Below are positions 14,784-22,857 of a stretch of 22,873 bases of DNA, piece by piece (position 1 is the stretch's first letter; the number at the start of each line of letters is the position of its first letter). A program made the position numbers and the translations under genes. The notes beneath the pieces are model-generated. The model was not told the origin of the DNA and searched no databases. It worked only from the letters and a program-made list of their open reading frames with translations. The stretch spans positions 1-22,873 of the forward strand of contig CAAGLV010000114.1 of the NCBI GenBank assembly GCA_900770875.1, given 5' to 3'. The DNA is from Flavobacteriales bacterium. Lineage in GTDB: Bacteria > Bacteroidota > Bacteroidia > Flavobacteriales > Weeksellaceae.

Positions 14784-17235
14784 CTTAAAACATATCGTGG
14801 AGATTGTCTCTGGTCAACTGATCGGAGACGATCAAACGCCGATCGAACAAATTTTTTTCGATTCTCGTTTAATTGTTCATCCTGTTAATGGAATCTTCTT
14901 TGCCCTTACAGGAAATCAAAAAAATGGACATCAATTTATTGCCGATGCCTACCACAAAGGCATTCGCAATTTTGTAGTAAATCAACCCATAACGCAATAC
15001 AACAATATCAATCAAATTATTGTTGATTATCCATTACAAGCGTTACAACAATGGGCTAAATATCATCGTAAACAATTTAATCTTCCGGTAATCGGAATCA
15101 CAGGTTCAAACGGTAAAACCATCGTAAAAGAATGGCTAAACCAATTACTGTGGAAAACCTTTAATATTTGCCGAAGCCCAAAAAGCTACAATTCGCAAAT
15201 TGGAACAGCATTATCTGTTTTAGAACTTAGCAACGAAAATACATTAGGAATTTTCGAAGCTGGTATTTCTATGCCCAACGAGATGCAACAGCTCGAAGAA
15301 ATTATTCAGCCAACAATTGGTGTTTTAACAAAAATTGGAGAAGCGCATCTCGAAAATTTCGAATCGCAAGAGCAATTAATTCAAGAAAAACTAAAGTTAT
15401 TCACAAATGTGGATAAACTAGTTTATAATATCGAAAACGAAAAATTGCATCAAGCCATTCTTCAACATCCAAAATTAGCTGCAAAAGAAAAAATTACTTA
15501 CGGATACAACGATTTGGCTTTAGTTAAAATTAAAGCCATCGATCACGAAGAATCAAATACAAAAATTTCTATTTTACATAATCAAGAAATTTTTACTTAT
15601 ACCATTCCGTTTACAGACGATGCATCTATCAAAAATAGCTTAATCTGTTTAACCACATTAATCGCATTAAATATTGATTACAAAAATTATTTAAACAATT
15701 TTAAAGAACTTTTGCCAATCGAAATGCGATTAGAAATTAAGGAAGCAATCAACAATTCGATTATTATTAACGATTCGTTTAACTCCGATTTAAACTCGTT
15801 AAAAATTGGTCTTAACGTTTTAAATCAACAAACAAAAGAACGCAAATCCTTAGTTTTAACCGATATTTTACAAAGCAATTTATCCGACGATCAATTGTAT
15901 CAACAAGCAGCCGATTTGGTAAATCCGTATCAGTTTACAGAAATTGTATTAATCGGAGAAAATATCTCAAAATACAAATTTTTGTTTCACTCTTACGTGC
16001 GTTCGTACAAAACAACCGACGAGTTTTTAACACATTTTAAAACCCAAAATGTGTACGACGAAGCCATCTTATTAAAAGGAGCTCGTCCATTTAAGTTAGA
16101 AAAAATTTCGGAAGAATTAGAAACACGTTCGCACGATACCGTTTTAGAAATTAATCTTCAAAACTTAATCGAAAATATCAAAACTTATCGCTCGCTTTTA
16201 AAGCCATCTACCAAAATGATGTGCATGGTAAAAGCAAATAGTTACGGTGTAGGTAGTTTTGAAGTTGCAAGCGTTTTAGAAAATAACGGCATCGATTATT
16301 TAGGAGTTGCCATTGCCGACGAAGGAAAAGAATTGCGCAAAGCCGGAATTTCAGTTCCTATCATCGTCATGAATCCCGAACAAAGTAGCTATTCTACCGT
16401 TATCGATTATCAATTAGAACCCGAAATTTATAGCTTTCGTGTTTTAGATTTATTCGTAAAAAAATTAAAAGAAAAGCAAATTTCTAAACCATATCCCATC
16501 CATATTAAATTAGAAACGGGAATGAATCGTTTAGGATTTCATGAAGAAGAATACGATCATTTAATCGAAACCTTAAAACAAACACCACAAGTTTACGTAC
16601 AATCTATTTTTACGCACTTGGCAACTGCCGATATGGAAACCGAAAAAGATTACGTAAACTATCAATTTAACCGTTTTGATAATGGATACAAAATCATTTC
16701 CGAAGCTTTAAACATTAAACCAATTAAACATTGTTTAAACTCGCCCGGAATTGTTGCCTATAACGATCATCAATACGATATGGTTCGCCTAGGAATTGGA
16801 ATGTACGGTTATTCCGAATACACCGATTTTATGACAAAACGCCTAAAACCAGTCGTACAATTTAAAACCGTTATTTCGCAAATATCCGAACTTCATGTTG
16901 GCGAAACTGTAAGTTATGGTCGTCGTTTTAAAGCCGAACGTCCTTCGCGCATCGCCACTTTACCTGTTGGTTATGCCGATGGTATTAGACGATCGCTTGG
17001 TTATGGAAAAGGTAAAGTTGCCATTAACGGAAAATTAGCACCAATTACCGGAACTGTTTGTATGGATATGATGATGATTGATGTTACGGATATCGATTGT
17101 AAAGAAGGCGACGAAGTAATTATCTTTGGTACATTTCCAACTTTAGCCGATATTACAAAAGACCTCGAAACCATTCCTTACGAAGTTTTAACTTCGATAG
17201 CACAGCGTGTTAATCGCGTATATTATAAAGAATAA
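14770..17235 (+). CDS. Bifunctional UDP-MurNAc-tripeptide:D-Ala-D-Ala ligase / alanine racemase
   Basis: Fusion of two peptidoglycan precursor enzymes in 821 residues, a known Bacteroidota arrangement. The N-terminal MurF part (about 1-450) adds D-Ala-D-Ala to UDP-MurNAc-tripeptide. It has the ATP loop GITGSNGKT with Lys116, the conserved FEAGISMPNEM and the GEAHLENF segment. The C-terminal alanine racemase part (about 453-821) supplies D-alanine; it carries the PLP lysine Lys488 (MVKANSYG), the second catalytic base Tyr716 (VSYGRR) and TLPVGYADGIRRSLG. Coupling D-Ala production with its use is the plausible benefit. The start is TTG at 14770: no ATG lies nearby in frame and KNYNLKHIVEIVSGQL aligns with normal MurF N-termini. 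It overlaps tdk by 14 bases. A pair of DnaA-box-like 9-mers lies inside the MurF part (15397-15416). Confidence 0.94.
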   Translation: MKNYNLKHIVEIVSGQLIGDDQTPIEQIFFDSRLIVHPVNGIFFALTGNQKNGHQFIADAYHKGIRNFVVNQPITQYNNINQIIVDYPLQALQQWAKYHRKQFNLPVIGITGSNGKTIVKEWLNQLLWKTFNICRSPKSYNSQIGTALSVLELSNENTLGIFEAGISMPNEMQQLEEIIQPTIGVLTKIGEAHLENFESQEQLIQEKLKLFTNVDKLVYNIENEKLHQAILQHPKLAAKEKITYGYNDLALVKIKAIDHEESNTKISILHNQEIFTYTIPFTDDASIKNSLICLTTLIALNIDYKNYLNNFKELLPIEMRLEIKEAINNSIIINDSFNSDLNSLKIGLNVLNQQTKERKSLVLTDILQSNLSDDQLYQQAADLVNPYQFTEIVLIGENISKYKFLFHSYVRSYKTTDEFLTHFKTQNVYDEAILLKGARPFKLEKISEELETRSHDTVLEINLQNLIENIKTYRSLLKPSTKMMCMVKANSYGVGSFEVASVLENNGIDYLGVAIADEGKELRKAGISVPIIVMNPEQSSYSTVIDYQLEPEIYSFRVLDLFVKKLKEKQISKPYPIHIKLETGMNRLGFHEEEYDHLIETLKQTPQVYVQSIFTHLATADMETEKDYVNYQFNRFDNGYKIISEALNIKPIKHCLNSPGIVAYNDHQYDMVRLGIGMYGYSEYTDFMTKRLKPVVQFKTVISQISELHVGETVSYGRRFKAERPSRIATLPVGYADGIRRSLGYGKGKVAINGKLAPITGTVCMDMMMIDVTDIDCKEGDEVIIFGTFPTLADITKDLETIPYEVLTSIAQRVNRVYYKE
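15397..15416. other. Inverted pair of DnaA-box-like 9-mers inside murF-alr
   Basis: TTATTCACA (15397-15405) is followed after two bases by TGTGGATAA (15408-15416), whose complement is TTATCCACA, the strict DnaA-box consensus. The pair forms a nearly perfect 20-base inverted repeat. It encodes the MurF residues around LFTNVDK, so it may be a coincidence of coding. No cluster of further boxes or AT-rich unwinding region specific to this spot was seen. Confidence 0.35.
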
Positions 17236-17238
17236 TAC

Positions 17239-17269
17239 AAAAGGTTGCAAAGTTGCAACCTTTTGTTTT
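17239..17269 (+). terminator. Intrinsic terminator after murF-alr
   Basis: AAAAGGTTGCAA (17239-17250) and TTGCAACCTTTT (17253-17264) are perfect complements around a two-base centre, in practice an eleven-pair stem with a four-base loop. GTTTTT follows. It begins three bases after the murF-alr stop. Confidence 0.88.
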
Positions 17270-17298
17270 TAGATCAAATTCCTTAAAAAAAATTGAAG

Positions 17299-17306
17299 TA
17301 TCTTTA
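17299..17306 (+). promoter_or_regulatory. Near-consensus -7 element upstream of the patatin-barrel gene
   Basis: TATCTTTA differs from TAnnTTTG in the last base only and lies 21 bases before the ATG at 17328, just after the upstream terminator. Position supports it; the match is imperfect. Confidence 0.4.
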
Positions 17307-17327
17307 TAGCAATTAATCTCTACTGTA

Positions 17328-19538
17328 ATGAAAATGAAGAAACTACTCCTTATTTTATTTTTAACTTCAATCGTCTCCTTCGCACAAGATTCTATCCAAA
17401 ATCAGCGTCCAAAAGTTGGTGTTGTTTTAAGTGGTGGTGGAGCAAAAGGCTATGCACATATTGGTGCATTAAAAAAAATAGAAGAAGCTGGTATTAAAAT
17501 CGATTATATTGGCGGAACCAGTATGGGAGCCATCGTTGGAGGACTTTATGCTGCCGGATATACACCCGACGAATTAGAGCAAATTATTCAGCAATTAGAT
17601 TTAACTTCATTAATCATTAACGAAAAAAATAGAGAAGAAATTCCGTATTTCGAGAAAGCCAATAGCGAAAAATATATCCTCGAATTACCTTTTAACAACT
17701 TTAAATTAGCAATTCCGCAAGCCATATCATCGGGCCAAGGGCCATTAGATTTACTTACTTATTTATTTCGACACGTACATAACATTCGCGATTTTAGCGA
17801 ACTTCCAACACCGTTTGTTTGCATTGCAACAAATATCGAAACCGGAGAAGAAAAAGTTTTTACCAAAGGTTTTTTACCCGAAGTTGTACTTGCCAGTGGA
17901 GCTTATCCCTCGATGATTAAACCCGTAAAAATCGATAACAAATTATATATTGATGGTGGTGTTTTAAATAATTTTCCAGTAAAAGAAGTTAAAGATATGG
18001 GTGCCGATATTATTATTGGTGTCGATTTACAAGATCCTCTAAAAACAAAAGACGAACTAAATTCGGCCACAAATGTTTTAATGCAAATCATTAAATTTAA
18101 TATGGAAAAACGATCAGACGAACAACGTAAACTGGTCGATTTAATGATTACCCCAAAACTCGATGGATACTCTGTTGCTAGTTTTAGCGAAGTAGAACCT
18201 ATTTTAAATGGTGGATTAGAAGCTGCTAATCTTAAATTTAACGAACTAAAAAATATTGCTGCATTACAAGGCAACACCAAACAACGCGATAAACTCGATT
18301 TAAATGATTATATCCTCGTAAGAAGCGTAAATATCGAAGGAACCGAAGCTTTCAACTCCAATTATATCATCGGAAAATTAAAAATAAAAGCGCCACAATT
18401 AGCAAGCTACAAAGAAATTCAGGAAGGAATTAACCGACTATATTCGTCCGGAAACTTTAGCAATGTTAATTACAAACTCGAAGAAAATTCTGAAAACGAT
18501 TACAATCTAAAATTAAAAATCGAAGAAAATCCAATCAAACAAAAAATCCGCTTCGGATTACATTACGACGATTTCTTTAAAACAGGTTTACTTTTAAATT
18601 ATACGGCCAAAAATTTAGGATTTAAAAACTCAACCTTATCAACCGATTTTGTTGTTGGCGATTTTATGCGATATAATGTTAATTACTATATCGACAACGG
18701 CTATATTCCAAGTTTTGGTTTTCGTGCCCGAGCACATCGATTTAACAAAGCCATCGATTTTTCACGAATGCACAATGAAAATTTAGCTGATATCGCTGAA
18801 GCAAATTATCGTTTTAATGATTTTGTTAACCAAATTTATGTGCAATCCACTTTAAAAGAAAAATATGCAATCGGACTTGGTTTAGAACTTCAATATTTAG
18901 AAGCATTCACAAAAAATATTTCCCAAAAAAGTAATTTTCCTTATACCATTAACGACCGTGGAAATTATTGGAAAGGATTTGCTTATATCCGCGCCGATAC
19001 ACGTAATAATCCCAACTTTCCAACAAAAGGTTTTAAGTTTTCAACACACATAAAATATCTCTTCGATTCAAATATTAAAAATTTTGAAAAAATTTATGAA
19101 TTAGATGCAGATTTAGAAGCTAATTTTCACATTAATAATTTCCTAAGTTACAGATTTACCGCTAACTTTGGAACCTTTTTTAACGGGAACAATACTAACC
19201 CACAAAAATTTATTGTTGGGGGCTATGTTCGACAACAATTTCTAAATTATACATTATTTTATGGTCTACCTTTTGCATCTGCTATTGGAGATAATAAATT
19301 GATATTTGGATCTGAAATTCAGTTTAAAATTTTAAAAAATCATTATGCTGGATTGTTGATGAATATTGCGAATGTTGAAAATCGATTAGAAAATATAAGA
19401 CTAACCGATTATACATATTCTGGATTTGGAGCCAGATACGGATACGATAGTCCATTTGGACCAATCAGTTTTATTTGGGCTTACTCTCCACATACCGAAA
19501 AAGGACTTTTTAATTTAAGCTTAGGCTATTGGTTTTAG
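17328..19538 (+). CDS. Patatin-like phospholipase with POTRA and outer-membrane barrel (PlpD / type Vd-like)
   Basis: Predicted outer-membrane-anchored lipid hydrolase of 736 residues. A signal peptide (MKMKKLLLILFLTSIVSFAQ, cut near residue 20) leads into a patatin domain (about 28-290). This has the oxyanion loop GGGAKGYAHIGAL, the nucleophile Ser65 in GTSMG and the catalytic Asp209 in DGG, a complete Ser-Asp dyad. A POTRA-like module (about 325-400, VRSVNIEGTEAFN and YKEIQEGINRLYSSGNFSNVNYKL) follows. The remainder is a beta barrel of the Omp85/surface-antigen type ending in LSLGYWF, with the C-terminal aromatic residue recognised by the Bam complex. This order matches type Vd (PlpD) autotransporters, where the barrel exports the patatin domain, though in Bacteroidota the domain may stay attached. 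Four bases separate it from ybeY, suggesting co-transcription. Confidence 0.93.
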   Translation: MKMKKLLLILFLTSIVSFAQDSIQNQRPKVGVVLSGGGAKGYAHIGALKKIEEAGIKIDYIGGTSMGAIVGGLYAAGYTPDELEQIIQQLDLTSLIINEKNREEIPYFEKANSEKYILELPFNNFKLAIPQAISSGQGPLDLLTYLFRHVHNIRDFSELPTPFVCIATNIETGEEKVFTKGFLPEVVLASGAYPSMIKPVKIDNKLYIDGGVLNNFPVKEVKDMGADIIIGVDLQDPLKTKDELNSATNVLMQIIKFNMEKRSDEQRKLVDLMITPKLDGYSVASFSEVEPILNGGLEAANLKFNELKNIAALQGNTKQRDKLDLNDYILVRSVNIEGTEAFNSNYIIGKLKIKAPQLASYKEIQEGINRLYSSGNFSNVNYKLEENSENDYNLKLKIEENPIKQKIRFGLHYDDFFKTGLLLNYTAKNLGFKNSTLSTDFVVGDFMRYNVNYYIDNGYIPSFGFRARAHRFNKAIDFSRMHNENLADIAEANYRFNDFVNQIYVQSTLKEKYAIGLGLELQYLEAFTKNISQKSNFPYTINDRGNYWKGFAYIRADTRNNPNFPTKGFKFSTHIKYLFDSNIKNFEKIYELDADLEANFHINNFLSYRFTANFGTFFNGNNTNPQKFIVGGYVRQQFLNYTLFYGLPFASAIGDNKLIFGSEIQFKILKNHYAGLLMNIANVENRLENIRLTDYTYSGFGARYGYDSPFGPISFIWAYSPHTEKGLFNLSLGYWF

Positions 19539-19542
19539 AACA

Positions 19543-19965
19543 ATGATAGAATTATTTTACGAATCAGATTTTGAACTTAAAGATGCTCAAATCTGGATTG
19601 ATTGGATTACAGAAAGTATGAAAAATGAAGGTAAATCAATCGAAGAATTGAACTACATTTTTTGCGACGACGAATATCTTTTAGAAATTAATCGTCAATA
19701 CTTAGATCACGATTACTATACAGACGTAATCGGATTTGATAATTCTTACGACGACACTTTAACGGGCGATATTTTTATCAGCGAAGAGCGTATTGCAGAT
19801 AATGCAAAAGAAAACAACGTTTCTTTCGAAAACGAATTAGCTCGTGTAATGATTCATGGAATTCTTCACTTTGCTGGATATCCAGATAAAGGAGAAGAAG
19901 AAAAACGAATCATGACAGAAAAAGAAGATTTTTATTTAAACAGATTTCAATACATCAAACAATAA
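19543..19965 (+). CDS. ybeY: Endoribonuclease YbeY (rRNA maturation factor)
   Basis: Metal-dependent RNase acting in 16S rRNA 3'-end maturation and ribosome quality control, in the cytoplasm. The protein has 140 residues, within family range. The core region YTDVIGF, TGDIFIS and the metal motif HGILHFAGYPD are clear. His105 and His109 are the first two metal ligands. The usual third histidine (H-G-x-L-H-x2-G-Y-D-H) is replaced by Asp115, followed by Lys116, a variation I recall in other Bacteroidota YbeY proteins. It sits four bases after the patatin-barrel gene and 53 bases before mnmG. The stop codon is immediately followed by the parS-like palindrome. Confidence 0.94.
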   Translation: MIELFYESDFELKDAQIWIDWITESMKNEGKSIEELNYIFCDDEYLLEINRQYLDHDYYTDVIGFDNSYDDTLTGDIFISEERIADNAKENNVSFENELARVMIHGILHFAGYPDKGEEEKRIMTEKEDFYLNRFQYIKQ

Positions 19966-19983
19966 TGTTCCACGTGGAACATT
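19964..19983. promoter_or_regulatory. Putative parS site 1 (ParB-binding palindrome)
   Basis: The sequence AATGTTCCACGTGGAACATT is a perfect 20-base palindrome. Its 16-base core TGTTCCACGTGGAACA (19966-19981) has the CACGTG centre and GTTCC/GGAAC arms of known parS sites, the symmetric variant known from Pseudomonas. It starts on the last two bases of the ybeY stop codon, in the gap before mnmG. Adjacent arms CAAACAAT (19956-19963) and ATTGTTTG (19981-19988), plus four T, could also let the transcript fold as a terminator, so a dual or alternative role is possible. Confidence 0.72.
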
Positions 19984-20018
19984 GTTTGTTTTGATATAAA
20001 ATATTAAACACGATTATT

Positions 20019-21890
20019 ATGATATTTCAATCAGAATATGACGTAATTGTAGTTGGTGGTGGACACGCTGGTGCCGAAGCTACAGCTGCAGCTGCAAATT
20101 TAGGAGCCAAAACGTTATTGGTTACAATGAACTTGCAAACAATTGGTCAAATGTCTTGTAACCCTGCGATGGGTGGTATTGCCAAAGGACAAATCGTAAG
20201 AGAAATTGACGCCTTAGGTGGTTTCTCTGGAATTGTTACAGATAAAACGATGATTCAATTTAAAATGTTGAATCAATCAAAAGGACCTGCAATGTGGTCG
20301 CCACGTGCGCAATCAGATCGCATGCGTTTTGCTGAAGAATGGCGCATGACATTAGAACGTAATCCGAATGTCGATTTCTTTCAAGATATGGTTAAAAGTT
20401 TAATCATTGAAAATGGAAAAGTTTGTGGAGTTCGTACAGGTATGGGAATGGAAATTCGTGCGAAAGCTGTTGTCTTAACAAACGGAACTTTCTTAAATGG
20501 TTTAATCCACATCGGAGAAAAACAATTTGGTGGTGGACGTATGGGCGAAAGTGCTGCTTTCGGAATCACAGAACAATTAGTTGATTTAGGTTTTGAAGCT
20601 GGTCGTATGAAAACCGGAACACCTCCACGTGTTGATGGTCGTTCTATCGATTACTCAAAAATGATCGAACAACCAGGTGACGAAAATCCATCTAAATTCT
20701 CATATACAGATACACCAAAATTAACAAAACAACGTTCTTGTTGGATTACATATACAAACCAAGATGTACACGATATGTTACGCGAAGGATTCGATCGTTC
20801 GCCAATGTTTAACGGTACAATTAAATCTACTGGTCCTAGATATTGTCCATCAATCGAAGATAAAATTAATCGTTTCGCTGATAAAGATCGTCACCAAATT
20901 TTTGCTGAACCTGAAGGTTGGGATACTATGGAATTCTATATTAACGGATTCTCAACTTCATTACCAGACGATGTACAGGCTCGTGCATTAAGAACAATTC
21001 CTGGTTTTGAATATGCAAAAATTTTACGTCCTGGTTATGCTATCGAATACGATTATTTTCCACCAACACAATTAAAGCATACGCTTGAAACTAAAATTAT
21101 CGACAACTTATATTGTGCTGGACAGATTAACGGAACAACAGGATACGAGGAAGCAGCTTCTCAAGGTTTAATGGCTGGTATTAATGCCGCTCTAAAAATT
21201 CAAGAAAAAGATCCATTTATCTTAAATCGTAACGAAGCTTACATCGGAGTTTTAATCGACGATTTAATTACAAAAGGAACTGAAGAGCCATATCGTATGT
21301 TTACTTCTCGTGCTGAATATCGTATTTTATTACGTCAAGATAATGCCGATGAACGTTTAACTCGTAAAGGATTTGATATCGGTTTAGCGAAGGAAGATCG
21401 TTTACGTAGAATGGAAGAAAAATTTGCTAATGCTGAAAAATTAGTTCAATATTTCGAAGAACATTCTGTTAAACCTAAAGAAATAAATGAGGTGATTGAG
21501 GAACGTGAAGGTTCTCCTTTGGCTCAACCAAATAAAATGATTAATGTTATTACTCGTCCTGAATTAAAGCTTGCCGATTTTACTAAATTAGATCGCGTTG
21601 CTGAATTCATCAAAGAAAATAACATTAACGAAGAAGAGTTAGAACAAACAGAAATCCAAATTAAATACAAAGGATATATCAAGAAAGAGCAACAAAATGC
21701 AGATAAACTTTCTCGATTAGAAAACTTACGTATTCCTACAAATATCGATTATGATGTAATGGGATCAATGTCTATCGAAGCTCGTCAAAAATTAAATAAG
21801 ATTAGACCAGCAACTGTAGCACAAGCTTCACGTATTAGTGGTGTTTCTCCTGCAGATATTAGTGTTTTATTAATCCACATGGGTAGATAA
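20019..21890 (+). CDS. mnmG: tRNA uridine-5-carboxymethylaminomethyl modification enzyme MnmG
   Basis: FAD-dependent partner of the GTPase MnmE; together they install the cmnm5 group on U34 of tRNAs that read two-codon boxes. The protein has 623 residues, full length for the family. The dinucleotide-binding loop VVGGGHAGAEA (11-21), the SCNPAMGGIAKG segment, the KTGTPPRVDGRSID motif, the second FAD segment YCAGQINGTTGYEEAA, and the helical C-terminal domain ending ARQKLNKIRPATVAQASRISGVSPADISVLL are all present. The gene is bracketed by two parS-like sequences. In many bacteria mnmG (gidA) lies near the replication origin, which fits. Three bases separate its stop from the methyltransferase ATG. 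Confidence 0.98.
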   Translation: MIFQSEYDVIVVGGGHAGAEATAAAANLGAKTLLVTMNLQTIGQMSCNPAMGGIAKGQIVREIDALGGFSGIVTDKTMIQFKMLNQSKGPAMWSPRAQSDRMRFAEEWRMTLERNPNVDFFQDMVKSLIIENGKVCGVRTGMGMEIRAKAVVLTNGTFLNGLIHIGEKQFGGGRMGESAAFGITEQLVDLGFEAGRMKTGTPPRVDGRSIDYSKMIEQPGDENPSKFSYTDTPKLTKQRSCWITYTNQDVHDMLREGFDRSPMFNGTIKSTGPRYCPSIEDKINRFADKDRHQIFAEPEGWDTMEFYINGFSTSLPDDVQARALRTIPGFEYAKILRPGYAIEYDYFPPTQLKHTLETKIIDNLYCAGQINGTTGYEEAASQGLMAGINAALKIQEKDPFILNRNEAYIGVLIDDLITKGTEEPYRMFTSRAEYRILLRQDNADERLTRKGFDIGLAKEDRLRRMEEKFANAEKLVQYFEEHSVKPKEINEVIEEREGSPLAQPNKMINVITRPELKLADFTKLDRVAEFIKENNINEEELEQTEIQIKYKGYIKKEQQNADKLSRLENLRIPTNIDYDVMGSMSIEARQKLNKIRPATVAQASRISGVSPADISVLLIHMGR

Positions 21891-21893
21891 TAT

Positions 21894-22787
21894 ATGAACA
21901 ATGTTCCACGTGAAACAATAAAAGAAAATCCTTCAATTGAAGGATTTTCTGGTATTAAGGTAATTGATTTAAAAGATTACTTTTTAACACAAGAAGAATT
22001 TAGCATTTATAAGGACGATAAAACAGGCGTTCATTTTACATTTCCTCAACCTTTAAATGATCTATCTCGTTACTATGAAAGTGAGAATTATATTTCACAC
22101 ACAGATGGTAAAAAATCTCTTTTCGAGAAAATTTATCAAATTGCGAAACAATATAATTTAGATCAAAAATTAAAGCTGATTAAAGAATCTACAAAAGGAA
22201 AATCAATTTTAGATTATGGTTGTGGTGCTGGTGATTTTTTACAACACATGCAAAGAAATGGATATGATGTTACCGGAATGGAACCTAATCCTAAAGCCAA
22301 TGAAATTTCTAAATCTAAAATTGGAAATGAAAATGTGGTGAATTGCGAATTGAAAGATATCAAACAAAAATTTGATATTATTACCATGTGGCATGTGTTA
22401 GAACATATCCCTAACTTAAATGAAATTTTAACTGAATTAAAAAAACATTTAAATCCAGGAGGTACTTTAATTATTGCCGTTCCAAATCATCTTTCATACG
22501 ATGCTAACTATTACGGAAAATATTGGGCTGCTTATGATGTTCCTCGACATTTATGGCATTTTAATCCTGAAAGTATTAAACGTTTAGTTAATAACTTTGG
22601 TATGAAAATTGAAAATGTTAGTCCAATGAAGTTAGATGCATTTTATGTTAGTTTACTTTCAGAAAAGTATAAAGGAAATTCATTCCCATTTCTAAAAGCA
22701 TTCTACATCGGATTAAAATCTAACCAATCGGCTCAAAAAACTGGTCAATATTCATCTTTAATCTATACAATTAAAGCGAATAATTAA
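21894..22787 (+). CDS. Class I SAM-dependent methyltransferase
   Basis: Cytoplasmic methyltransferase of 297 residues; the substrate is unknown. The SAM-binding motif I is DYGCGAGD (107-114), followed by VTGMEPNPKA (acidic loop), IITMWHVLEHIPN (motif IV-like) and LNPGGTLIIAVPNH, matching the Methyltransf_23-type family. A conserved YGKYWAAYDVPRHLWHF segment and the earlier YYESENYISHTDGKKSLFEK segment are typical of flavobacterial homologues. The ATG at 21894 is the only plausible start, but it gives roughly 20 residues ahead of the region where homologues usually begin, and that extra part contains an exact parS sequence (21902-21917, encoding NVPRET). Three bases separate it from mnmG. No clear terminator is visible downstream. 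Confidence 0.9.
   Translation: MNNVPRETIKENPSIEGFSGIKVIDLKDYFLTQEEFSIYKDDKTGVHFTFPQPLNDLSRYYESENYISHTDGKKSLFEKIYQIAKQYNLDQKLKLIKESTKGKSILDYGCGAGDFLQHMQRNGYDVTGMEPNPKANEISKSKIGNENVVNCELKDIKQKFDIITMWHVLEHIPNLNEILTELKKHLNPGGTLIIAVPNHLSYDANYYGKYWAAYDVPRHLWHFNPESIKRLVNNFGMKIENVSPMKLDAFYVSLLSEKYKGNSFPFLKAFYIGLKSNQSAQKTGQYSSLIYTIKANN
21902..21917. promoter_or_regulatory. Putative parS site 2 (exact classical ParB-binding sequence)
   Basis: TGTTCCACGTGAAACA is identical to the classical Bacillus subtilis parS sequence and fits the widely conserved consensus TGTTNCACGTGAAACA at every position. It lies within codons 3-8 of the methyltransferase gene, about 1.9 kb from site 1, on the other side of mnmG. 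A chance full 16-base match next to a second site is very unlikely. Confidence 0.85.
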
Positions 22788-22857
22788 AAAAAATCAATTT
22801 TAAGCTATTTTTTATTCACTGATAAGTATTTATATCAAAAAATAATTAATTAAATGC
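22788..22857. other. AT-rich non-coding tail
   Basis: AT-rich sequence after the methyltransferase stop. I see no gene, no convincing hairpin terminator and no promoter box. A single DnaA-box-like 9-mer with one mismatch lies at 22812-22820 and is not called. Confidence 0.5.

Noticed and set aside
20302..20307. CACGTG inside mnmG as a third parS
   Set aside because: The flanks (TCGC and CGCA) do not fit parS arms; it encodes the conserved SPRAQ residues.
20626..20631. CACGTG inside mnmG near TPPRVDGR as a parS
   Set aside because: The flanks do not match and the codons encode a conserved MnmG motif.
22812..22820. TTATTCACT as an additional DnaA box near the contig end
   Set aside because: It is a single copy with one mismatch at a conserved position in AT-rich sequence, too weak to call.
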